A stretch of DNA of 64,000 bases from Candidatus Liberimonas magnetica (GTDB lineage: Bacteria > Elusimicrobiota > Endomicrobiia > Endomicrobiales > JAFGIL01). Numbering within the stretch: position 1 is the stretch's first letter; every line of letters starts with the position of its first letter. The DNA is taken from the NCBI GenBank assembly GCA_020523885.1, contig JAJAPY010000002.1:172023-236022 (forward strand), given 5' to 3'. A program made the translations under genes and the position numbers. The notes beneath the pieces were generated by a model. That model was not told the origin of the DNA, did no database searches, and was given only the letters and a program-made list of their open reading frames with translations. Below, in pieces: positions 18,207 through 27,075 of the stretch.

Positions 18207-19496
18207 ATGCAACTTTTTAACACATTAACCTACATACTTTTAAGTGCAGCTTTTTTAATTCCGAGAGAATACAATCTTCGTTTTTATGGCATTAGCATTT
18301 CAATAACGGATATAGCATTCGGGATTTTTATCATCTTTTTCTTGATACAATACAAAAATAGAAAAGAATTGATAAAGGATTCTAACAATAGAATAGTCCT
18401 TGTTTTTCTTGTCTATTTGTTAATCATTTCAATTGTACAGATTTATTTGCACGGAATATCAAATAAACATTTATTCTTCAGGCATATTTATTCATATTTT
18501 ACTATAACCGCATTTTTGATATCATACAACCTTTATCCTGCAAAAAAACTTTCTGCGTATTTAGTTTTAATATTTTACTGTTTTCTTTTTGTGGCCCTGT
18601 TAAGCATACTTGTTATTGAAAACCCTTTCTTTGCTAAAATTTATACACATGAATATATGAAATTTAAGACTATGGGCAAACAAATCGGTTATGATGCGCA
18701 TTATAACCAGTACTTGGAGAGATTTGTTCCTACCCGTACTGCTGATTTGATGGGAGGCTTTGGCCATCTTGGCTGGGTAATACTTCTATGCATACCTTTA
18801 TTTCTATCCTACTATGAATCTTTAAAAAAGTCTATTCCTATAGTGATTATTTATGTCGGTTTTGCAACCATGTTGGTTTATCCGTTTTATTTAATGTCAA
18901 GAACAACAATGATAGGGATATTTATAGTTGGTGTGATGCTTTTGTTAGCCGGAAAATATAAGGTTAACTATAAAAAAATAGTTGTATTTTCAGCGATAAT
19001 TCTGTTGGGCCTATTTTTTACGGGGCTTCCTCAGAAATTTGTTTCAAGGTTTAATGGGCTAATTAAAGGTCAACATGATGATATCGGGCGTATGAACCTG
19101 TATATAGATTCCGCAAAAGCAGTCATAAAACACCCTGTTTTAGGTATCGGACTGGATGGAAAGCTTGATGTACCCAAAAATTATACAACGTACGATTTAA
19201 TTGACTCTTTATATTTTACTATTGCACTTAAAATCGGCATAATTGGCCTGGCGATAATAGTTATATTCATTTTATGGCTTATCTTTATTGGGTATTACTA
19301 TTTAAAGAAGAATATCAGCGATAGTGAAGAAAACAAATCATTTGTATTGGCTGTTTTTTGTATGCTTCCGGCATTTCTTGTTGCCGGCCTCTTTGCTTAC
19401 CCGTTTTGTTCAATAAGTTTTGATATATTTTTCTGGTTTATAATGGGAATTTATGCTAGGATAATCCAAAATTCTAAAAATAAACCTATAGTTTGA
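18207..19496 (+). CDS. O-antigen polymerase/ligase-like membrane protein, second of two
   Basis: A 429-residue polytopic protein with about eleven membrane segments. The periplasmic portion contains GQHDDIGRMNLYIDSAKAVIKHPVLGIGLDGKLD, the HPxLGxG-type motif of Wzy/WaaL proteins, followed by DSLYFTIALKIGIIGLAIIVIF. It would act on polyprenyl-linked repeats in the periplasm. It resembles the protein at 11472 only in fold and motif, so it is not a recent duplicate. One of the two may polymerise and the other ligate chains to an acceptor. Only five bases separate it from the next open frame. Confidence 0.7.
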   Translation: MQLFNTLTYILLSAAFLIPREYNLRFYGISISITDIAFGIFIIFFLIQYKNRKELIKDSNNRIVLVFLVYLLIISIVQIYLHGISNKHLFFRHIYSYFTITAFLISYNLYPAKKLSAYLVLIFYCFLFVALLSILVIENPFFAKIYTHEYMKFKTMGKQIGYDAHYNQYLERFVPTRTADLMGGFGHLGWVILLCIPLFLSYYESLKKSIPIVIIYVGFATMLVYPFYLMSRTTMIGIFIVGVMLLLAGKYKVNYKKIVVFSAIILLGLFFTGLPQKFVSRFNGLIKGQHDDIGRMNLYIDSAKAVIKHPVLGIGLDGKLDVPKNYTTYDLIDSLYFTIALKIGIIGLAIIVIFILWLIFIGYYYLKKNISDSEENKSFVLAVFCMLPAFLVAGLFAYPFCSISFDIFFWFIMGIYARIIQNSKNKPIV

Positions 19497-19512
19497 GTTC
19501 ATGGAGGTTTGC

Positions 19513-22500
19513 ATGAAAGCTAAAGTTTTATTAATAGTTACCACTGTTTTCGTTAGTTTCACTTTTCTAATGGATATGCAGTCAGCTGTTCCAAACCAGC
19601 TGACTTATACAGGCAGTATCAGGTCATACGGACAGCCTATAAGCGGGACGAAATCGTTAACATTTAGCATATACCCGGCAGAGACAGGGGGGGTGGCTTC
19701 CTGGTCTAGCGGGCCGGTGGATGTAAAGATATCAAGCGGGACGTTTACATATGATTTAACCCCAAATATTGACTGGCGCTGTAAGGACTTTTGGCTAGAA
19801 CTTGTTGTAGGGGACAAAATCTTATCCCCAAGAACCAAGCTAACTGCACAAGCTTACGCTTTTCATGCCAGAACCTCTGAAGATATTGAAAAAAGTACTG
19901 GAAATTCAATATATTTTGTTATAGGCACTAGTACGTATGCCATTATTTCTTCAGCCGGCAACGTAGGGATAGGCACAACTAATCCACAATACGTTCTTGA
20001 TGTATCTGGCACAGCACGTTTTACCCAACCAATAACCGTGGCAGATCCCACATCTAATAGCCATGCAGCCACAAAACAGTATGTAGATTCAGCTATAACC
20101 GGGGCAGGGGTATGGTCAGAATCCGGAACCAGCATATATAGAAGTGTTGGAAATGTTGGAATAGGTATAACCAATCCGCAGTATTCTCTTGATGTATCAA
20201 GTTCAGCCAGGTTTTCGATGCCGATAGTTATTCCTGCTCCTACAGCTAACATGCATGCAGCTACAAAAGGTTATGTGGACACGCAGGTAGTAGCAGGTGA
20301 GGTAGTAGGAAATGAGGTAGTCGACACTTCTGATGCAACGCTTGTGCGAAGCGGAGCAGGTACAAACGCCAGCCCGTATAAGCTTGCCTTAAACCTAAAT
20401 AATGCAAATAACTGGACAGCCAACCAATATTTCAACAACAAAGTGGGCATTGGAACGCTGTCACCGCAAGATGCTCTTGAAGTATACGGAGCTATAAAAT
20501 CAACTACAATAATAACAGGTACAAACCAGCATTTACTGCTTATGCCGAACGGCACGGGAAACGTAGGTATAAACACGACTGCTCCTTCATATAAACTAGA
20601 TGTAAATGGTACGGCAAGGTTTGTTGGCAACGTAACTGTTCCTGCGCCGACAAGTGACTTTCATGCGGCAACCAAGAAGTATGTAGATGACCAGGTGGTA
20701 GCAGGCGAGGTTATAGGAAACGAGGTAGTGGATGCTGCAGATGCAACACTTACGCGTAGCGGAGTAGGGACAAACGTGAGCCCGTACAAACTTGTTTTAA
20801 ATCTTGGTAATGCAAACACGTGGACAGCAGTCCAGACTTTTAACGGCGGAGCAGTAGTTCCTGCGCCAACTTTAGACAGCCAGGCTGCGACAAAAAAATA
20901 TGTGGACGATACAGTGGCAGCAAGCGGGGATACAGTAGTCGGAAACGAAATAACTAATGTAACTAATGCAACGCTTGTGCGCAGCGGTGCGGGCACAGGC
21001 GGTGATCTTTACACAGTGGCGTTAAACCTTGGCAATGCTAACACCTGGGCAGTAAACCAGTATTTCAGCGGGAGCATAGGAATTGGCACAACCAGTCCTG
21101 ATCTGTTGTTAAATGCTGTCAAGTCAAATGCTTCAGCCGGTATAGGGATAGATACCTATGATGACGGCACAACGGCAAGCGCTCTTACCCTAAGGAAATC
21201 CAATACAGACACAATAGGTACCCAGCAGCAGACTATAGACACGCAGGTACTTGGTAACATATTATTTGAAGGTGTAAACACTGGTTCAAGTTTTGGCTAT
21301 GGCGGTGTGATAAAGGCATCACAGGTTGGCGGGGCAGGAGCTTCATATATTCCAACCAAGCTGCAGATATACACGTATTCAGGGACAGGTGCAAATCCGG
21401 GAATAACCATAGATAGTGCCGGTAAAATAGGTGTTAATACTACCGCGCCTTCTGCATCCTTTGAGGTGTACGGAACCATGAAATCAAGTTCGATTATAAC
21501 AGGGACAAATCAACATCTCCTCTTAATGCCAAATGGTACTGGTAAGGTGGGAATAGGGAACATAAGCCCTGCTTATAACCTTGACGTAGCAGGAAATGGC
21601 TGTTTTAGCGGCACGGTGATAGTTGATACGCCTACAGCTAACATGCATGCTGCAACAAAAAAGTATGTGGATACACAGGTAGTTGCAGGTGAAGTTATAG
21701 GTAATGAAGTGCTCAATGCAACGAACGCTACACTTACAAGAAGTGGCTCTGGCACAAATGTTGATCCGTATACGCTTGCTTTAAACCTCGGTAGTGCGAA
21801 CATATGGACAGCAGCGCAGACGTTTAATGCAAATACAAATTTTCCTGGCAGCGGGATATGGAACACATCAGGGAACGTAGGCATAGGAACTGACCCTGGA
21901 AGCTACAAATTAAACGTATCAGGTAACGTAAACGTTTCAGGTACAATAACCGGAAACGTGACCGGGAATGTATCCGGGAATGCAGGTACAGTTACAAATG
22001 GTGTATACACAACGAGCGATCAGACCATAGTCGGAACTAAAACTTTTGCTTCATTGGAAATATCAGGCAATGACAACGCTGAACGAATAGGTACATATGG
22101 TTTTTTTGGTAGATTTCAAAATAACGGCGACACTATGAACGGACCTGCCTATTATACATACATGTCACACAATGCGCGTCATACGAATAACGGAAATACT
22201 ACAGTATGGACAGGATATAATGCTTGTATAGACCCTGCTGCTGTGTTATTAAGCGGTAACGGAATAGATTTTATGACCGGCTCGGCAAATTTAGGCAGTG
22301 AGACGCTCAGCAGCGTAATGACAATCACCAACAGCGGAAACGTGGGTATAGGCACTTCGGCAGGGAGCTACAAACTAAACGTAAACGGCGATACAAATGT
22401 AAGCGGAACAGTAACTGCAACAAGTCTTTATGGTACATCGTTGGAAATATCAGGCAATGACAGCGCTGAACGTATCGGTACATATGGTTTTTGGGGAAGA

Positions 22501-23247
22501 TTTCAAAATAACGGTGACACTGGTAACGGACCTGCTTATTATACATATATATCACATAATGCACGTCATACGAATAACGGAAATACTACAGTATGGACAG
22601 GATATAATGCTTGTATAGACCCTGCTGCTGTGTTATTAAGCGGTAACGGAATTGACTTTATGACCGGCTCGGCAAATTTAGGCAGCGAGACGCTCAGCAG
22701 CGTAATGACAATCACCAACAGTGGAAACGTGGGTATAGGCACTTCGCCAGGGAGCTATAAACTAAACGTAAACGGCAATACAAACGTAAGCGGAAATCTA
22801 AATGCAACAGGCAATGCCACCGTCACAGGCAGCGTCACTGCAGGAAGCTTATCTGCTAGCGGGAATATAAGCGCTTCAGGCAAGCTTCAGGAAAACGGTC
22901 ACGACCTTCTACCTGCAGGTTCGATAATAATGTGGTCCGGTAGCGTTGCAAGCATTCCTTCCGGCTGGGCACTATGCAACGGTGCAAATGGAACGCCGGA
23001 TTTAAGGGATAGGTTTATAGTAGGTGCAGGTTCAAGTTACAGCGTAGGTGGTGTAGGTGGCAATGTTACACATACTCATACTTATAATGGAACTGTAGGT
23101 AATCCGGATAAAACATGTACTTTAGATGTTGGTACTGCTGGTAGTGCTACTCCAATAGATCATAAGCATGGTTTTTCATTTACTACTACTGAAAATAATA
23201 ATACTGTTCCGCCATACTATGCATTATGTTTTATAATGAAATTATAA
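19513..23247 (+). CDS. Large secreted repeat protein with C-terminal phage tail-collar domain
   Basis: The 1244-residue protein starts with a signal peptide (MKAKVLLIVTTVFVSFTFLMDMQSA). An N-terminal domain VPNQLTYTGSIRSYGQPISG...LTAQAYAFHA follows. The middle has many copies of two motifs: NVGIGTTNPQYxLDVSGTARF-like units, and HAATKKYVDxQVVAGEVIGNEV...SGAGTNxSPYKLALNLGNANTW. A near-perfect 129-residue duplication follows. The last 120 residues are a tail-collar domain: PAGSIIMWSGSVASIPSGWALCNG, TPDLRDRFIVGAG, THTHTYNG and PPYYALCFIMKL. Tail fibres use such modules to bind surface glycans. I infer a cell-surface fibre rather than phage, as no other phage genes are near. The ATG at 19513 has GGAGG at 19503-19507; an in-frame ATG at 19501 overlaps that site. 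Confidence 0.75.
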   Translation: MKAKVLLIVTTVFVSFTFLMDMQSAVPNQLTYTGSIRSYGQPISGTKSLTFSIYPAETGGVASWSSGPVDVKISSGTFTYDLTPNIDWRCKDFWLELVVGDKILSPRTKLTAQAYAFHARTSEDIEKSTGNSIYFVIGTSTYAIISSAGNVGIGTTNPQYVLDVSGTARFTQPITVADPTSNSHAATKQYVDSAITGAGVWSESGTSIYRSVGNVGIGITNPQYSLDVSSSARFSMPIVIPAPTANMHAATKGYVDTQVVAGEVVGNEVVDTSDATLVRSGAGTNASPYKLALNLNNANNWTANQYFNNKVGIGTLSPQDALEVYGAIKSTTIITGTNQHLLLMPNGTGNVGINTTAPSYKLDVNGTARFVGNVTVPAPTSDFHAATKKYVDDQVVAGEVIGNEVVDAADATLTRSGVGTNVSPYKLVLNLGNANTWTAVQTFNGGAVVPAPTLDSQAATKKYVDDTVAASGDTVVGNEITNVTNATLVRSGAGTGGDLYTVALNLGNANTWAVNQYFSGSIGIGTTSPDLLLNAVKSNASAGIGIDTYDDGTTASALTLRKSNTDTIGTQQQTIDTQVLGNILFEGVNTGSSFGYGGVIKASQVGGAGASYIPTKLQIYTYSGTGANPGITIDSAGKIGVNTTAPSASFEVYGTMKSSSIITGTNQHLLLMPNGTGKVGIGNISPAYNLDVAGNGCFSGTVIVDTPTANMHAATKKYVDTQVVAGEVIGNEVLNATNATLTRSGSGTNVDPYTLALNLGSANIWTAAQTFNANTNFPGSGIWNTSGNVGIGTDPGSYKLNVSGNVNVSGTITGNVTGNVSGNAGTVTNGVYTTSDQTIVGTKTFASLEISGNDNAERIGTYGFFGRFQNNGDTMNGPAYYTYMSHNARHTNNGNTTVWTGYNACIDPAAVLLSGNGIDFMTGSANLGSETLSSVMTITNSGNVGIGTSAGSYKLNVNGDTNVSGTVTATSLYGTSLEISGNDSAERIGTYGFWGRFQNNGDTGNGPAYYTYISHNARHTNNGNTTVWTGYNACIDPAAVLLSGNGIDFMTGSANLGSETLSSVMTITNSGNVGIGTSPGSYKLNVNGNTNVSGNLNATGNATVTGSVTAGSLSASGNISASGKLQENGHDLLPAGSIIMWSGSVASIPSGWALCNGANGTPDLRDRFIVGAGSSYSVGGVGGNVTHTHTYNGTVGNPDKTCTLDVGTAGSATPIDHKHGFSFTTTENNNTVPPYYALCFIMKL
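22054..22790 (+). repeat. 387-base tandem duplication inside the tail-collar protein gene
   Basis: Two copies begin at 22054 and 22441, both reading LEISGNDxAERIGTYGF. The period is 387 bases, exactly 129 codons, so the frame is kept. The protein copies differ at about six aligned positions over roughly 115 residues (for example GFFG against GFWG, and TMNG against TGNG). The near-identity at DNA level points to recent duplication or gene conversion. Confidence 0.9.
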
Positions 23248-23258
23248 AGGAGTAATAA

Positions 23259-24020
23259 ATGTTATCAAAAATAGAAGCAAATAAATTAATTCAATTTATC
23301 TATGACACAGCGATAGAAGAAAAGTCTCTTGGGAACGACCATGTTGACAATTTAACTTCTAAATTTTCAATCAATAACTATTTGTCAATGGCTGAAGAAA
23401 TAAAATCATATATGCCTTTGCCAAAAGTAAAAATCCTTGATTGGGGTTGTGGATATGGGCACATGACATTCTTGTTGAGAAAGATGGAGTTTGATGTTAT
23501 ATCTTATGATGTACTTCAGGATAATTCTCAAAAGTTGATTATGAAGAAACTAGATGTTAAACCTATAGTCACAAATGAATCTGTAAAGCTCCCTTTTGAT
23601 GATTGTTCTTTTGATGCGGTGCTTTCCTGCGGGGTATTAGAACATGTAGAGAAGGAAAAAGAATCATTAAAAGAGATTAGAAGGATTTTAAGGAAAAATG
23701 GATATTTTTTCATCTATCGTTTGCCGAACAAATATTCTTATACTGAATTTATTGCCACTTTACGAAAAAAAAGCTGCCATCCCATAAAATATACTCTTTC
23801 ATCCATGAAAGAAAAATTAAAAGAAAATGGTTTTGATGTTGTAAAGATAGGAAGAGAAAATATTTTGCCAAAAAACCTCTCTTTTTTACCTGCAAAAATA
23901 AAAGGTATGTTTAACTATTATCCTGATATGTGGACTTTAATTGAAAAATCGTTGTTGAATATTCCAGTTTTATTGCTATTTTGTGGTGCTTTAAATGCAG
24001 TTGCTGTAAAAAAATATTAA
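23259..24020 (+). CDS. Class I SAM-dependent methyltransferase
   Basis: A 253-residue methyltransferase of the type-11 class. Motif I is ILDWGCGYG at residues 59-67. VISYDVLQDNSQKL, VTNESVKLPFDDCSFDAVLSCGVLEHVEKEKESLKEIRRILRKNGYFFIYRLPNKYSYTEF follow in the order expected. The C-terminus ends in a hydrophobic stretch (PVLLLFCGALNAVAV) that may touch the membrane. A strong AAAGGAG precedes the ATG. It starts 11 bases after the tail-collar gene and 15 bases before an FkbM methyltransferase, in one co-oriented run. Confidence 0.8.
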   Translation: MLSKIEANKLIQFIYDTAIEEKSLGNDHVDNLTSKFSINNYLSMAEEIKSYMPLPKVKILDWGCGYGHMTFLLRKMEFDVISYDVLQDNSQKLIMKKLDVKPIVTNESVKLPFDDCSFDAVLSCGVLEHVEKEKESLKEIRRILRKNGYFFIYRLPNKYSYTEFIATLRKKSCHPIKYTLSSMKEKLKENGFDVVKIGRENILPKNLSFLPAKIKGMFNYYPDMWTLIEKSLLNIPVLLLFCGALNAVAVKKY

Positions 24021-24035
24021 GATATGGGGAAATAA

Positions 24036-24752
24036 ATGGGAAAATTAAGATATATTTTACGTGGATTGAGATACAAATACGATTATGACCCTGGAGAAAT
24101 AAATTGTCTACAAAAGTACATAAAGTCTGGTGATGTAGTTGTTGACATTGGTGCTCATTTTGGCGGGTATACATTTTGGATGGCTAACCAGGTTGGAGAT
24201 AAAGGAAAAGTATATGTTTTTGAACCGCAGCCTTTTTTTACAGATTATATAAGAAAATCATTGCCATTTTGGCATAAGAACAGGGTAATAATTGAACAAA
24301 AAGGAATGTCATCAAAAATAGGGGAAATGCAGCTTATTATAGCAGAGGATGGACAGGAACATTCCCAGTGTGCTACTTTTGAATCTGAACCGAGGAAAAA
24401 ATATAAGTCATACAATGTCCCTGTTGATACTTTGGACAATTATTTCAAAGGCAAAATTAATAGGCCAATAAAATTTATTAAATGTGATGTAGAAGGGCAT
24501 GAGTTGGAAGTCTTTCGTGGTGGTATTGATATAATAAAGGAAGGCAAACCTATTTTATTATTTGAATGCGAGAAACGTCACTTAACAAAACATAAAATGC
24601 AAGATGTGTTTATTTTTTTACAAGGATTAGGCTATGAAGGTCAGTTTATCTTAGGAAAGAAACTTTATCCCATATCTGAATTTAATCCAGATATTCATCA
24701 GTTTGAAGGCAAAAAGCCGTATGCTAACAATTTTTTATTTAAAAATAAATAA
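24036..24752 (+). CDS. FkbM family methyltransferase
   Basis: FkbM-type enzymes O-methylate hydroxyls on sugars or polyketides. The 238-residue protein has the SAM-binding motif VVVDIGAHFGGYT (about residues 34-46) and VYVFEPQP near 58-65. It also has the family signature IKFIKCDVEGHELEVFRGG followed by PILLFECE. A GGGGAA site precedes the ATG. It lies between two other methyltransferase-like genes, so the repeat unit or its end may be methylated. The region 23.3-25.6 kb is visibly richer in A and T than the genes on either side, consistent with separate acquisition. Confidence 0.82.
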   Translation: MGKLRYILRGLRYKYDYDPGEINCLQKYIKSGDVVVDIGAHFGGYTFWMANQVGDKGKVYVFEPQPFFTDYIRKSLPFWHKNRVIIEQKGMSSKIGEMQLIIAEDGQEHSQCATFESEPRKKYKSYNVPVDTLDNYFKGKINRPIKFIKCDVEGHELEVFRGGIDIIKEGKPILLFECEKRHLTKHKMQDVFIFLQGLGYEGQFILGKKLYPISEFNPDIHQFEGKKPYANNFLFKNK

Positions 24753-24868
24753 ATTGGGAAAACCTAAAAATGAAGTAATGGGAAATACTAGATAACTTGG
24801 AAAATTTTACTAATACTATACTAATACTGATAATGCATTTAGTTGAAATTCTTTTTTAGAAACAAAAC

Positions 24869-25569
24869 ATGAGAGATATAATGTTTAAATTATTAAAAGC
24901 AATAAAAGAGGGAGAATGCGTAAAAAGACTATATAATACATTTATTAATATGGTTTACGAATTGTATTTAAGAATATTTAAGTCGGATAGAATTAATTTC
25001 AATACTAAAGAATACAATTATTTTTATCACTGGTATAATACAACTTGGAGAAACGAGAGAACTATTGAAATACCAATAGTATGGGATATGGTAAAGCAAA
25101 ATAAGGATAAGGAGATATTGGAAGTTGGGAATGTTTTATCTCATTACTTTAAGATTAATCATGATGTATTAGACGAATATGAAATTGTTCGAAGAGGGGT
25201 AATAAAAAAAGACATAGTTGATTATGTTTCTGACAAAAAATATGATTTGATAGTAAGTATTTCGACACTGGAACATATCGGATATAATTATGGGGAAGTT
25301 TATGATGAAAATAAGATAATTAAGGCAATAAAAAACCTTAAATCAATGATAAATATTGGAGGAGATATTGTTGTCACGTTGCCTGTAGGTTTAAATAAAA
25401 ATCTAGACAATATGATTAGTGAAAAAAAATACAATTTGATGATGTCTGGTATTTTGTCAAAGATGACGAAACGAACAAATGGTGCCAAAAAAATGAATGG
25501 AATGAGATAAAAACTATAGAATATAAAGATAGTGCGAAGGCTTTGCTAATAGGTATTTGGAAAAATTGA
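24869..25569 (+). pseudogene. SAM methyltransferase-like protein, frameshifted at an A8 run
   Basis: The frame from 24869 (or an ATG at 24881) reads a methyltransferase-like domain with ILEVGNVLSHYF in place of motif I and YDLIVSISTLEHIGYNYG, ending abnormally at 25510. Inserting one A into the eight-A run at 25422-25429 restores a sensible end, QFDDVWYFVKDDETNKWC...YKDSAKALLIGIWKN, with stop at 25567-25569. The gene is therefore either mutated, affected by a homopolymer sequencing error, or expressed by slippage on A AAA AAA. The normal motif I glycines are largely missing, so activity is uncertain even if the frame is intact. Confidence 0.7.
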
Positions 25570-25627
25570 GTATATCTTTATTTTGCGTGTTGTATTTAAA
25601 AATTAAACGTTAACAACTTACTAAAAT

Positions 25628-27064
25628 ATGGATAACAATCAAAACAATATCAATTTAAAACGTCTGGCGGCAAAAGGTGCCGGAATGCTTTTCTTTAGGC
25701 ACCTGTTTTCTTTTTTAATTAATTTTGGCGGCGGTATAGTTTTAGCGAGATTTTTCGGGCCTGAGGTAATGGGGCTTTATTTTATTTCATATACTGTTTT
25801 TATTGTAATAAGAGAATTGCTGGAGTGGGGATTGCGTATATTCTTTATTCAAGCACAGCAGGAACCTTCTCAGCAAGATTTAAATGCAGCATTCACCCTT
25901 CAAAACGTTATCGCACTAGTAATTATAGTTTTAGCGGTAATCTTTGCAGGCCCGATATTTGTGCTTATATATAAAAACAAGATAATTTATCCGTTGATAA
26001 TTTCTGCTGCAGTTGGCGGCTATCTATATTCTCTTAACAGGATTCCTCTTGCACTGCTTGAAAGAAAGATGAGTTATGAAAATGTTTCCATTGTAGAACT
26101 TTTGGAAATAGTTGCTTTCAACACTATTGCGGTTTCTATGGTATTTATTCAAAAGGGATCAGGGGGATTGGTTGTAGGAAATGTTTTTAGAGGGCTTCTG
26201 CCCTTGTTATATCTTGTTTTATTAAAAAATATGCACTTTACATTTTCTTTTGATTTCACAAGAATTAAAGAAATATTTAATAAGGCAATGCCAATCGTTT
26301 CGGCTAACTTTACTTCTTGGTTAATAATACTGGCTCCGCCTTTGATCGTGGGCTCTTTTGCAGGTTCAGCCGCTTTGGGAATAGCACAGCAAGCTTTAAT
26401 GCTTGTAAGCCAGGCCAGCGTTTTATCAACTATACTAAACAGGGTATTTATGTCTTTTCTTTCAAGGATGCAAAATGACATGCTGTCATTCAATAACTAT
26501 GTAAATAAATTACTTGAATCATTATCAATGATTTACGTTGTTTTGATCTTAGGCACTGCGTCTTTCTCTTCCTGGTGGGCACCCCTGCTTTATGGAAAAA
26601 AATGGGTTGGGCTTGATGATATAATTATCCTGACAGCGTTACCTGTTACACAATCAGCCATATTAATGACATTAATGTCAGCGCTTTATTCATTGGGTAA
26701 AGCAAATGTTATTTTCAAACAAACATTGGTGCAAGCTTTAGCATATTGGGCCGCAATGGGCATATTTGTGATTATGGGTCTAAAGCAATTTGCTTTACCT
26801 CTTGCTTATTTAATAGCAATTCAATCCGGTATTATATTGTTCGTTTATTATATAAGAAATTATGGCAAATTAGTATGGTTTAGCGTGGGTTTTAACTTAT
26901 TTTCGGGTTATTTAATTGCAGTATGCGTCTGGTTTTTAACAAAAAACGGGCATATATTATATGCGATTTCTTTATGGATTATATTTTTATCATTTTCTTA
27001 CTTTAGGTTGAAGGAAGTAAGGCAAACATTCATTAATTTAAAAAGTATAGTGTTGTCGACTTAA
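25628..27064 (+). CDS. Wzx-like polysaccharide flippase (MOP superfamily)
   Basis: A 478-residue membrane protein with about twelve to fourteen segments. The N-terminus has the pattern of the polysaccharide transporter family: LAAKGAGMLFFRHLFSFLINFGGGIVLARFFGPEVMGLYFI. Further along are ARTTSWLI-like helices and SLGKANVIFKQTLVQA. It would move the lipid-linked repeat unit across the inner membrane for the Wzy-like proteins at 11472 and 18207. It is the only flippase candidate inside the polysaccharide locus; MurJ at 33700 belongs to peptidoglycan synthesis. It starts near 25628 without a strong ribosome site. Confidence 0.8.
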   Translation: MDNNQNNINLKRLAAKGAGMLFFRHLFSFLINFGGGIVLARFFGPEVMGLYFISYTVFIVIRELLEWGLRIFFIQAQQEPSQQDLNAAFTLQNVIALVIIVLAVIFAGPIFVLIYKNKIIYPLIISAAVGGYLYSLNRIPLALLERKMSYENVSIVELLEIVAFNTIAVSMVFIQKGSGGLVVGNVFRGLLPLLYLVLLKNMHFTFSFDFTRIKEIFNKAMPIVSANFTSWLIILAPPLIVGSFAGSAALGIAQQALMLVSQASVLSTILNRVFMSFLSRMQNDMLSFNNYVNKLLESLSMIYVVLILGTASFSSWWAPLLYGKKWVGLDDIIILTALPVTQSAILMTLMSALYSLGKANVIFKQTLVQALAYWAAMGIFVIMGLKQFALPLAYLIAIQSGIILFVYYIRNYGKLVWFSVGFNLFSGYLIAVCVWFLTKNGHILYAISLWIIFLSFSYFRLKEVRQTFINLKSIVLST

Positions 27065-27075
27065 TTGAGTCAAAT

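Noticed and set aside
19605..21884. Long minus-strand open frames inside the fibre gene
   Set aside because: They mirror the repeated + strand coding sequence, have no ribosome sites and give low-complexity products.
19513..23247. Prophage or CRISPR-like repeat array
   Set aside because: The repeats are in-frame protein repeats without uniform spacers, and no capsid, terminase or integrase gene is near.
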